Assembly: GCF_947501665.1 (NCBI RefSeq)
Contig: NZ_CANMWS010000032.1
Span: 1-64,000 of the forward strand
Direction: 5' to 3'
DNA: 64,000 nt
Source of the DNA: an uncultured Shewanella sp.
GTDB lineage: Bacteria; Pseudomonadota; Gammaproteobacteria; Enterobacterales; Shewanellaceae
Below, one piece after another: positions 1 through 7,177 of the stretch. Positions within the stretch are counted from its first letter, which is position 1, and each line of letters starts with the position of its first letter. Below the pieces are notes generated by a model, which worked only from the letters and a program-made list of their open reading frames with translations, was not told where the DNA came from and ran no database searches. The position numbers and the translations under genes are program-made.

Positions 1-311
1 CAATTGCTTAGTAAGCTGCTTTGCCGTGTCAGTGGGTGCGCATTATAGGGAGATTTTGAATTAGCGCAAGGGCTTTTATAAAAAATAACGCCTATATGCA
101 CAGCTTTTATTCACTTTGCTTTTTTTTGTCGAAAAGCCATACAATTTAGCCCCAAAACGATGAAATTGTCGTATCTTTAAGATAGTTAAAAAGTGACTAA
201 AGCTCGTTTTTCCATCACTAGACTAGTTTCATGTTAAATAATTCATTACCATGTAGCAGTTATTAACAGTTATTTATCATATTATTCATTAACTCTTTAG
301 AGATTATATAT
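1..311. other. Intergenic region, no gene seen
   Basis: About 310 bases upstream of the RNA-binding protein gene hold no convincing reading frame. A promoter-like pair, TTGCCG at 21-26 and TATAGG at 44-49 with a 17-base spacer, is visible but lies some 260 bases before the first gene and may belong to something else. The last 100 bases are very AT-rich, and a weak GAGA ribosome-binding site sits about 10 bases before the ATG at 312. Confidence 0.35.
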
Positions 312-770
312 ATGCAAAAGCCATTCTTTATTGTCTTGCTCATTGCCATTCTTGGTGCTCTCGCAATATACCTACTTGCTCCAGCACTAAACGGAGCCAT
401 TGCTTTTTTCACAGGCGCCATCATTGCTAGCGTCGTTTATTCTATGTTATCTAAATCAACTTCAATGTCAGCTGATCCAGATAAACCCTATACAGGGCCA
501 ACAATGACACTCTATGTTGGCAATTTACCCTATCGCGTTCATGAAGGAGAAGTAAAAGCTTTGTTTGGTGAATATGGCCCAGTTAATTCAGTTCGCTTAG
601 TTAGGGATCGAAAAACAGGACGACGCAAAGGTTTTGGGTTCATTGAAATGTCTGAAGCGGGTGCCAAAAAAGCAATGAACAAACTTAACGAATTTGATTT
701 TCAAGAAAGAACCTTAAAAGTAAGAGAGGCTAAATCTCAAGATTCAGATAAAGCGGAAGCCAATAACTAG
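312..770 (+). CDS. Membrane-anchored RRM-type RNA-binding protein
   Basis: This 152-residue protein carries one RNA recognition motif. The RNP2 strand is LYVGNL (residues 67-72) and the RNP1 strand is RKGFGFIEM (105-113), with the aromatic residues that stack on RNA present in both. Ahead of the domain, residues 5-24 and 27-45 are two hydrophobic stretches, so the RRM is probably tethered to the inner membrane facing the cytoplasm. The tail (about 140-152) is charged and low in complexity. Small single-RRM proteins with a hydrophobic N-terminus are known in Shewanella and Vibrio relatives, where they are annotated only as RNA-binding proteins; the RNA target is unknown. It converges with murI, with a 27-base gap. 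Confidence 0.85.
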   Translation: MQKPFFIVLLIAILGALAIYLLAPALNGAIAFFTGAIIASVVYSMLSKSTSMSADPDKPYTGPTMTLYVGNLPYRVHEGEVKALFGEYGPVNSVRLVRDRKTGRRKGFGFIEMSEAGAKKAMNKLNEFDFQERTLKVREAKSQDSDKAEANN

Positions 771-797
771 GCATTTCACACACTACTCTACTCATCA

Positions 798-1583
798 TTA
801 GCCAATATGGAACCGACTAACATTAACAAATCCATCATTGGCTAATTTATTTTTCAGCGCTAAAGAGATGCTGTTTGCAGTATAATAGGCGGTAGTATTT
901 GACTTATCCCTCTGCGCCTTCTCATTTTTGAACAAACATTGGACCCTTGAGGCGATAGCCAATTCTGAATCCAATAACTGAATATCAGAGCCCAGTATTG
1001 CTTGTATTTCATTTTTAAGTACAGGAAAGTGAGTACAACCTAGTACAAGAGTATCAACTCCCGAATTTTTTACTGGGGTAAGTATCAATTCAAGGCACTG
1101 CTTATCAATCCTATCACCAATGGCCTTTTCCTCCGCAAGCAAGACCAATTCAGAAGAACCGAATAAATGAACTTCACAATCACTTGCGAAACGTTGGATT
1201 AAATCACGTGTATAAGCACGAGTAACCGTCGCAGGCGTCGCTAATAAACCAATTTTCTTTCGAATAGATGAGGTAGCAGCCGGTTTGATTGCAGGTACAA
1301 CACCAACAATAGGAATACTCATTTTCTGCCGTAATATAGGTAGCACTAACGTACTTGCGGTATTACAAGCCACTACGACTAACGCTGCCTTTTCCCGCAC
1401 AGCAATATCACAAATAAGCGTTACACAGCCTGCAATCAAATCTTGCTCATCAAGTTCGCCATAAGGTAGCCTTGCATTATCAAAGACATAACAATAAGAT
1501 GCCTCTGGTAATACTGATTTTATCGTGTTCAATACTGATAACCCACCAATACCAGAATCAAATACCAAAATAGGACCTGCCAA
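798..1583 (-). CDS. murI: Glutamate racemase
   Basis: MurI interconverts L- and D-glutamate in the cytoplasm to supply D-Glu for peptidoglycan. With the start chosen here the protein has 261 residues. The N-terminal FDSGIGGLSV motif (8-17) and the two catalytic cysteines are intact: Cys73 in VACNTAS and Cys183 in LGCTHFP. The frame is open upstream to a GTG at 1625, but that would add 14 poorly conserved residues and make the gene abut trmA head to head. A TTG at 1583-1581 is preceded by AAGAGG at a 6-base spacing, so I prefer TTG. This leaves about 150 bases for divergent murI and trmA promoters. Confidence 0.93.
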   Translation of the reverse strand: MAGPILVFDSGIGGLSVLNTIKSVLPEASYCYVFDNARLPYGELDEQDLIAGCVTLICDIAVREKAALVVVACNTASTLVLPILRQKMSIPIVGVVPAIKPAATSSIRKKIGLLATPATVTRAYTRDLIQRFASDCEVHLFGSSELVLLAEEKAIGDRIDKQCLELILTPVKNSGVDTLVLGCTHFPVLKNEIQAILGSDIQLLDSELAIASRVQCLFKNEKAQRDKSNTTAYYTANSISLALKNKLANDGFVNVSRFHIG

Positions 1584-1733
1584 GGTATACCTCTTAAAAG
1601 TGTTTAAAAGCGCAGTTTCCCACACTTGAAAGTAAAATCAAAAACCATGCATGATACGCAAGTCAGCCACACTCGCATCTTGACGCCACTTGGGTATATA
1701 ATTCCGCCCCCAATAGCCAATGATGATCAAGAT

Positions 1734-2831
1734 ATGAATTTAGCCGCAATGGATCCAACAACCTATGATGCGCAGCTCGAGCAAAAACGCATCAAGCTGG
1801 CACAATTATTTAGCCAGTTTGATACACCAAAGATGGAAGTATTTGCATCTGAGCCTGAACATTATCGCATGCGAGCTGAATTTCGTATATGGCATGATGG
1901 TGATGACATGTACTATTACATGTTTGATAAAGCACTCAATGAAAAAGTGCGCTGTGATCAATTTCTTCCCGCCAGCAAACTCATTAACGAACTGATGCCG
2001 ATTTTAATTGAACAGTTAAAATCCAACACCTTATTACGCCACAAATTATTTCAAATAGATTTTCTCTCTACACTCAGTGGCGAAATATTGGTTTCATTAC
2101 TTTATCATAAGCCCTTAGAACAAGCGTGGGAGCAAGAAGCTCGAACACTAAAAACTTTCTTGTCAGAACACTTCTCGATTAATTTAATTGGTCGAGCCCG
2201 TAAACAAAAAATCATCATAGATAAAGATTTTGTGCTTGAGTCTTTAATTGTCAACAACAAGCAATTGCAATATCACCAAATTGAAAATAGCTTTACTCAG
2301 CCCAATGGTAACGTCTCTATTAAAATGCTGGAATGGGCTATCGATTCGACCAAACAGAGCACTGGTGATTTATTAGAGCTTTATTGTGGTAATGGTAATT
2401 TCTCCATTGCACTCGCCCAAAATTTTAATAAAGTATTAGCAACAGAGCTGGCTAAACCTTCAGTTGAATCTGCACAATATAATATTAAAGCCAATCATAT
2501 TGATAACTTGCAGATCATTCGTATGTCAGCTGAAGATTTCACTGACGCAATGGCAAAAAAGAGAAGCTTTAGACGACTGGAAGGGATCGACTTAGACAGC
2601 TACGAATGTAATACCATCTTTGTCGATCCTCCAAGAGCAGGATTAGACACAAACACAATCAAGCTAGTTCAACAATATGAGCGTATTGTTTATATTTCTT
2701 GCAACCCACATACTCTCATCGATAATTTAGATGAACTGAATAAAACACATAAAATAAGTCGTTTTGCATTATTTGATCAATTCCCTTATACCGATCATAT
2801 GGAATCAGGGCTATTACTCGAAAAAAGATAA
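1734..2831 (+). CDS. trmA: tRNA (uracil-5-)-methyltransferase
   Basis: TrmA uses S-adenosylmethionine to make m5U54 in the T-loop of tRNA. The protein has 365 residues from this ATG, almost exactly the E. coli length (366). The SAM-binding motif LLELYCGNGNFS, the DPPRAG motif, the catalytic nucleophile Cys323 (ISCNP) and the catalytic base Glu357 (HMES) are all present. The frame extends upstream to a TTG at 1626, but the family's N-terminus begins at the MNLAAMDP segment. A TATAAT hexamer at 1697-1702 lies 31 bases before the start and could be the -10 element, although no good -35 partner is seen. A second in-frame ATG at 1749 is a less likely start. Confidence 0.95.
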   Translation: MNLAAMDPTTYDAQLEQKRIKLAQLFSQFDTPKMEVFASEPEHYRMRAEFRIWHDGDDMYYYMFDKALNEKVRCDQFLPASKLINELMPILIEQLKSNTLLRHKLFQIDFLSTLSGEILVSLLYHKPLEQAWEQEARTLKTFLSEHFSINLIGRARKQKIIIDKDFVLESLIVNNKQLQYHQIENSFTQPNGNVSIKMLEWAIDSTKQSTGDLLELYCGNGNFSIALAQNFNKVLATELAKPSVESAQYNIKANHIDNLQIIRMSAEDFTDAMAKKRSFRRLEGIDLDSYECNTIFVDPPRAGLDTNTIKLVQQYERIVYISCNPHTLIDNLDELNKTHKISRFALFDQFPYTDHMESGLLLEKR

Positions 2832-2841
2832 ATGAGTAACC

Positions 2842-2877
2842 AAAGTGAGTTAACTCAAAACGTTGTTAACTCACTTT
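2842..2877. terminator. Perfect 13-bp inverted repeat between trmA and fabR
   Basis: The arms AAAGTGAGTTAAC (2842-2854) and GTTAACTCACTTT (2865-2877) pair perfectly around a 10-base loop. It sits between the 3' ends of two convergent genes and overlaps the fabR stop codon, so it probably ends transcription from both sides. There is no strong U-tract on either strand, so the terminator role is inferred. Confidence 0.6.
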
Positions 2878-3486
2878 AGATATATGTTTCTTTTGCAACG
2901 CCTCCGCACCTTTCGCCACCATACGTAATTGCACCACCAGCTGATCGGCGAGTTTCTTACGTTCGATACGTTTCATATCCAAAGCTGCTGCCCCCGCATT
3001 AAATACTAAAGTGACTAACGATTCAGCTTGTGCTCGAGCTAAAGCAGGATGACGTTGTGTCGTAGACTCAGTATAATGTGTTAGTTCTGAAATGAAATGC
3101 TCAATTTCTCGGGCAACCGCACCACGAAAAGGTGCCGATGTACCTGAACGCTCATGTAATAAAATACGAAAAACATTTGGATTAGATTCCAGCACTTCCA
3201 TGAAAGTATCAACAGAAATGCGGATCACACTGCCACCTTCTTCTGCCCGTTGACGCCCTTTGCGCATCATTTGACGTAATGTCAAACCACCTTCATCCAC
3301 CATCGTTAAACCCAATTCATTCATATCTTTAAAATGACGATAAAATGATGTTGGCGCGATATTGGCTTCTCTAGCAACTTCTCGCAAACTCAAACTGGAA
3401 AAGCTCCGTTCTGCACTTAGCTGATTAAAAGCTGCATCAACTAATGCTCGACGAGTTTTCTCTTTTTGCAATGCTCTAATGCCCAT
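2866..3486 (-). CDS. fabR: Unsaturated fatty acid repressor FabR (TetR family)
   Basis: FabR represses genes for unsaturated fatty acid supply and senses the balance of acyl chains. The 206-residue protein starts MGIRALQKEKTRRALVDAAF and closely resembles E. coli FabR throughout. The helix-turn-helix lies around residues 34-55 (SLREVAREANIAPTSFYRHF), and a TetR C-terminal effector domain follows. An upstream in-frame start at 3549 would add 21 residues not typical of the family; the ATG at 3486 has GTGGA about 6-8 bases upstream. It is divergent from a fatty acid desaturase, a natural target, and an 18-bp FabR-like palindrome lies in the shared promoter region. Confidence 0.92.
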   Translation of the reverse strand: MGIRALQKEKTRRALVDAAFNQLSAERSFSSLSLREVAREANIAPTSFYRHFKDMNELGLTMVDEGGLTLRQMMRKGRQRAEEGGSVIRISVDTFMEVLESNPNVFRILLHERSGTSAPFRGAVAREIEHFISELTHYTESTTQRHPALARAQAESLVTLVFNAGAAALDMKRIERKKLADQLVVQLRMVAKGAEALQKKHISKVS

Positions 3487-3589
3487 ACTGGATCCACTTA
3501 CAAAACAGATAAAACGAATAATACCGTTTTTTAAAGCAAAGCGCAGCAAGAGAAGAAACCTTGACCCCAGAGGAGAAGCACGTTAAATT

Positions 3590-3607
3590 AGCTTACACAT
3601 GTAAGCT
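3590..3607. promoter_or_regulatory. Putative FabR operator
   Basis: AGCTTACACATGTAAGCT is a perfect palindrome with 8-base arms around a CA spacer. It fits the AGC-TACA-NN-TGT layout of FabR sites and lies 24 bases before the desaturase start and 104 bases from the fabR start. The assignment to FabR is inferred from position and from the general shape of the motif. Confidence 0.75.
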
Positions 3608-3631
3608 CAAAATAAAATTGATAGAAATAAA

Positions 3632-4738
3632 ATGAAAAAACCGCCTTTAATTTGGACTAATGTCAGTTTATTTACCCTCACCTTTCTAGGTGCGGTTATT
3701 TTGGTGCCTTGGTATGCCATGACGCAAGGATTTCAAACCTCAGAGTGGATTGCCTTTGTTGTACTCCTTTTTGCCAGTGGAATGTCAATTACTGGGGGAT
3801 ACCATAGATTATGGTCACACCGCACGTATAAAGCCCATGCCTCTGTCCGTTTTCTTTACGCACTTGGTGGCGCCTTAGCGATACAAAACAGTGCATTGCA
3901 TTGGTCATCTGATCACCGTATTCATCATAAACATGTTGATAATAATGACATTGATCCCTACTCAGCTAAAAAAGGGTTTTGGTACAGTCATATCGGTTGG
4001 ATGCTAAGGGAATACCAAGCACACCGTTATAATGATTATAAAAATGTTCGCGACCTACAAAATGATAAAATCGTGATGTGGCAGCATAAATATTATGTTC
4101 CGTTAATGCTGCTCATGAATATTGGATTACCGGTTGTTTTAGGTTGGTTAAATGGCAACATTCTTGGCATGGTACTGCTTGCAGGCTTATTAAGATTGGT
4201 CGTCAGCCATCATTTCACATTTTTTATTAATTCATTAGCTCATATTTGGGGTAAGCAAACCTATACGGATAAAAATACAGCCAAAGATAATGGTTTTATT
4301 GCTTTACTCACTTATGGGGAAGGCTACCATAACTTCCACCATATCTTTGAAAACGATTACCGCAATGGGATTAAATGGTGGCAATATGATCCAACCAAAT
4401 GGATGATAAATGCTTTTGCTAAAATCGGTTTAGCCAGTCAGTTGCGCATTGTTCCTCAAGAACGCATCGAAAGTGCGAAATTAAAAATGCAGCTGCAAAA
4501 CACTCAGCATAAAATTGCCCACTTACCCAACAAAGAAGAAGTATTAGCCATTATACAAGCCGAATATGATCTCATGAAAAGCCATTTATTAGAGTATTAT
4601 GAAGCCCAAAAAGTCCTCATTGAAGCGAAAAAGAAACAATTGGTCAACGACCAGCTGATGCTTCAAGTTGATCATTTGAAAGAGCGCTGGCTACAACAAA
4701 AGAAAAATTGGCGAATACTCACATCCCTGTACGTATAA
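3632..4738 (+). CDS. Acyl-CoA/acyl-lipid fatty acid desaturase
   Basis: This membrane di-iron enzyme inserts a cis double bond into saturated acyl chains to keep the membrane fluid. The 368-residue protein has the three histidine boxes of the delta-9 family: H58-RLWS-H63, HRIHH at 95-99 and HNFHH at 233-237. Hydrophobic segments lie near residues 9-28, 38-55, 68-90 and 155-195. Residues about 285-360 form a long charged, probably coiled-coil tail, which is beyond the catalytic core. The gene is divergent from fabR with a FabR-like operator in front, so repression when unsaturated acyl chains are plentiful is likely. The preferred substrate, CoA or lipid, cannot be told from sequence. Confidence 0.9.
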   Translation: MKKPPLIWTNVSLFTLTFLGAVILVPWYAMTQGFQTSEWIAFVVLLFASGMSITGGYHRLWSHRTYKAHASVRFLYALGGALAIQNSALHWSSDHRIHHKHVDNNDIDPYSAKKGFWYSHIGWMLREYQAHRYNDYKNVRDLQNDKIVMWQHKYYVPLMLLMNIGLPVVLGWLNGNILGMVLLAGLLRLVVSHHFTFFINSLAHIWGKQTYTDKNTAKDNGFIALLTYGEGYHNFHHIFENDYRNGIKWWQYDPTKWMINAFAKIGLASQLRIVPQERIESAKLKMQLQNTQHKIAHLPNKEEVLAIIQAEYDLMKSHLLEYYEAQKVLIEAKKKQLVNDQLMLQVDHLKERWLQQKKNWRILTSLYV

Positions 4739-4780
4739 AAACCACAGGATTAATGCATCTGGCTAATATAAAAACACACT

Positions 4781-4825
4781 ATCGCCTTATATGATAATCA
4801 GCAATGAATTTTCATATGAGGCGAT
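4781..4825 (+). promoter_or_regulatory. Hairpin covering the selD ribosome-binding site
   Basis: A 14-bp stem pairs 4781-4794 (ATCGCCTTATATGA) with 4812-4825 (TCATATGAGGCGAT); one position is a wobble pair. The right arm contains the GAGG Shine-Dalgarno (4818-4821) of selD, whose GTG start is at 4829. When folded in mRNA the site would be hidden, which suggests translational control. It could also be the 3' hairpin of the desaturase transcript, but no U-tract follows. Confidence 0.55.
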
Positions 4826-4828
4826 ATC

Positions 4829-5869
4829 GTGCAAAATACAGATATAAAATTAACTCAATATAGCCATGGGGCAGGCTGTGGCTGTAAAATATCACCTTCT
4901 GTGCTAAGCACTATTCTTGCATCAAAGCTTCCCACATTTAACGACCCAAACATTATTGTTGGCAATCAAAGCCGCGATGACGCAGCTGTTTATCAACTGA
5001 ACAATAAAACAGGTATTATCAGCACCACAGATTTTTTTATGCCAATTGTTGATGATCCTTTTACTTTTGGTCGTATCGCCGCGACCAATGCCATTAGTGA
5101 TATTTATGCAATGGGCGGCCAACCAATTATGGCCATCGCCATTTTAGGCTGGCCCATTAATCAACTTCCTGCAGAAATAGCCCAGCAAGTCATCGATGGG
5201 GGACGCCAAGCTTGTCACGATGCTAACATCATGCTTGCGGGAGGACACAGTATTGATTCTCCTGAGCCTATTTTTGGATTAGCTGTTACAGGACAAATTT
5301 CACTGGATAAATTGAAAAAAAATAATACCGCCAAAGCAGGTGATAAACTCTACCTGACAAAACCACTTGGAATAGGTATTTTAACCACAGCTCAAAAACA
5401 ACAAAAGTTAAACCCTACTGATAGCCACATCGCTATTGATGCCATGTGTCAACTCAACAGTATTGGACCTCTTATTGCGGAAATTAAAGGGGTCAATGCC
5501 ATGACAGATGTCACAGGGTTTGGACTCGCTGGACATCTACTTGAAATGTGCCAAGGTGCTCATCTCAACGCAACCATTAATATGGCCTCACTCCCTTTAC
5601 TTTCCTCTATTCATGAATACATTAAAATGGGCTGCATTCCTGGTGGCACACACCGAAACTATGAAAGCTACCATACACATTTACCTTCTCTGACTGATGA
5701 ACAAAAAGCCATTATATGCGATCCACAAACCAGTGGTGGCCTACTGATTTCCGTTAGCTCAAATGCAGAAGAAGCATTATTACACCTAACAGAAGGCCAT
5801 CGACTTCCCATTCATTGTATCGGCCAACTGGATGTTCAGCCAGCCACCCATACTATCAATCTTGCCTAA
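4829..5869 (+). CDS. selD: Selenide, water dikinase (selenophosphate synthetase)
   Basis: SelD converts selenide and ATP to selenophosphate, AMP and phosphate. The 346-residue protein begins with the glycine-rich active-site segment QYSHGAGCGCK, in which Cys17 and Lys20 are the known catalytic residues of the E. coli enzyme; position 17 is cysteine, not selenocysteine. The ATP-binding motifs RDDAAVY, STTDFFMPIVDDPF and DVTGFGLAGH and the late DPQTSGG are intact. Translation starts at a GTG with GAGG 7 bases upstream, inside a hairpin. The stop overlaps the selU start by one base (TAATG), so the two are translationally coupled. No selA, selB or selC is in the window, so in this neighbourhood the product serves tRNA selenation. 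Confidence 0.96.
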   Translation: MQNTDIKLTQYSHGAGCGCKISPSVLSTILASKLPTFNDPNIIVGNQSRDDAAVYQLNNKTGIISTTDFFMPIVDDPFTFGRIAATNAISDIYAMGGQPIMAIAILGWPINQLPAEIAQQVIDGGRQACHDANIMLAGGHSIDSPEPIFGLAVTGQISLDKLKKNNTAKAGDKLYLTKPLGIGILTTAQKQQKLNPTDSHIAIDAMCQLNSIGPLIAEIKGVNAMTDVTGFGLAGHLLEMCQGAHLNATINMASLPLLSSIHEYIKMGCIPGGTHRNYESYHTHLPSLTDEQKAIICDPQTSGGLLISVSSNAEEALLHLTEGHRLPIHCIGQLDVQPATHTINLA

Positions 5870-6969
5870 TGTTCAAAGGCACTCAGTCCAGCTCAAATTA
5901 CCTCTCTATTTTTCTTGATGAGCATCCTCTTATTGATGTTAGGGCGCCCATAGAGTTCAAGAAAGGGGCCTTTCCACACAGCTGTAATCTCTATTTAATG
6001 CAAGACAATGAACGTGAATTAGTGGGGACATGCTACAAACAACAAGGACAAGCAGCCGCAATCAACTTAGGCTATTCGCTGATAAAAGACGACATAAAGC
6101 AGCAACGCATAGAACAATGGACTGACTATTTAAAAACACAACCTAATGCATACCTCTACTGTTTTAGAGGCGGACTACGCTCACAACTTGTCCAAGAATG
6201 GCTCAAAAAAGCCGGTTTCAACGTGCCTTATATTGAAGGTGGCTATAAAGCCATGCGGCAGTTTTTAATCCAATCGATTGAAACCATCAGCCATTCACAA
6301 AACTTACTTATTCTCAGTGGATCAACAGGCAGTGGAAAAACAGAACTGTTAACACAACAAAAAAACAATATTGATCTCGAAGCTATTGCACAGCACAGAG
6401 GATCTAGCTTTGGGCAATGCTTTACTCCCCAACCTAGTCAAATTAATTTTGAGAACACACTGGCTATTAACCTGCTAAAGTCAAAAGTAAAAAAATTACC
6501 TTACTTGCTCCTTGAAGATGAGAGCTATCTCATAGGACGTGCGGCCATTCCTCAAATCCTGTATAAAAAAATGCAAACAGCACAAATTCTAGTACTCGAA
6601 GAAACCATGGAAAAGCGCGTATCAAGGATCCTGAAAGAGTATATTCTCAATATGCATGAAGGCTTTATTACTCGATTGGGGCCAATAGAAGGTAAACAAG
6701 TATTTCAACAGTATTTAACCCAAGGATTACTGCAAATAAAAAAACGTTTGGGCGGTCAATTACACGATAAACTGCAAAGCCATTTAAGCTATGCTTGCCG
6801 TCAATATGAGATATATCGCACAAATGATGATCATAGAGTATGGATAACACAATTACTCACATACTATTACGATCCTATGTATCAATATCAGCTCAATAAA
6901 AAACAAGACAAAGTGATTTTTCGAGGAGATCATCAAGCTATTAACCAATGGCTTGATGAGTATAACTAA
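5869..6969 (+). CDS. selU: tRNA 2-selenouridine synthase
   Basis: SelU (also MnmH or YbbB) replaces sulfur with selenium in 2-thiouridine at the wobble position of tRNAs for Lys, Glu and Gln, through a geranylated intermediate. The 366-residue protein has an N-terminal rhodanese domain with catalytic Cys98 in YCFRGGLRS and a P-loop GSTGSGKT at 151-158, matching the E. coli protein in length and order. The frame is open upstream to 5815, but the ATG that overlaps the selD stop gives the expected N-terminus and is chosen. It forms an operon with selD. A dispersed ~195-bp repeat begins at its stop codon. Confidence 0.94.
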   Translation: MFKGTQSSSNYLSIFLDEHPLIDVRAPIEFKKGAFPHSCNLYLMQDNERELVGTCYKQQGQAAAINLGYSLIKDDIKQQRIEQWTDYLKTQPNAYLYCFRGGLRSQLVQEWLKKAGFNVPYIEGGYKAMRQFLIQSIETISHSQNLLILSGSTGSGKTELLTQQKNNIDLEAIAQHRGSSFGQCFTPQPSQINFENTLAINLLKSKVKKLPYLLLEDESYLIGRAAIPQILYKKMQTAQILVLEETMEKRVSRILKEYILNMHEGFITRLGPIEGKQVFQQYLTQGLLQIKKRLGGQLHDKLQSHLSYACRQYEIYRTNDDHRVWITQLLTYYYDPMYQYQLNKKQDKVIFRGDHQAINQWLDEYN

Positions 6970-7162
6970 CCTGAAATCCAGATAATGAGTGTCAAAGAGT
7001 ATTGGTCATCCATTTAAAGTCAATAGGTTAAAATTAGCCCCGTTATTCTTTATTGTTTAATTTGGCTAAATACCGCTATTTTTGTCTATATCAAGGCGGG
7101 ATTTCGTGTCTAATAGTGGGCTATTAGTAGAAAGCACAACATAGATAGGGGCAAAAATAGCG
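6968..7162. repeat. Dispersed ~195-bp repeat, copy A
   Basis: From AACCTGAA at 6968 to AATAGCG at 7162 this sequence matches 55579-55774 with only scattered changes, in the same orientation. It contains an inverted pair, CGCTATTTTTG and CAAAAATAGCG (the latter 7152-7162), closing a long stem, and a small inner hairpin CTAATAG/CTATTAG. No protein frame is shared between copies. Both copies begin at or just after the stop codon of a plus-strand gene. Confidence 0.85.
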
Positions 7163-7177
7163 CCGCGTTGAAATTAA

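Noticed and set aside
1680..1702. A full sigma-70 promoter TTGACG...TATAAT before trmA
   Set aside because: The hexamers are only 11 bases apart, far below the usual 16-18, so only the -10 element can be supported.
4829..5869. selD as a selenoprotein or with an internal Sec codon
   Set aside because: Position 17 is cysteine and no in-frame TGA occurs.
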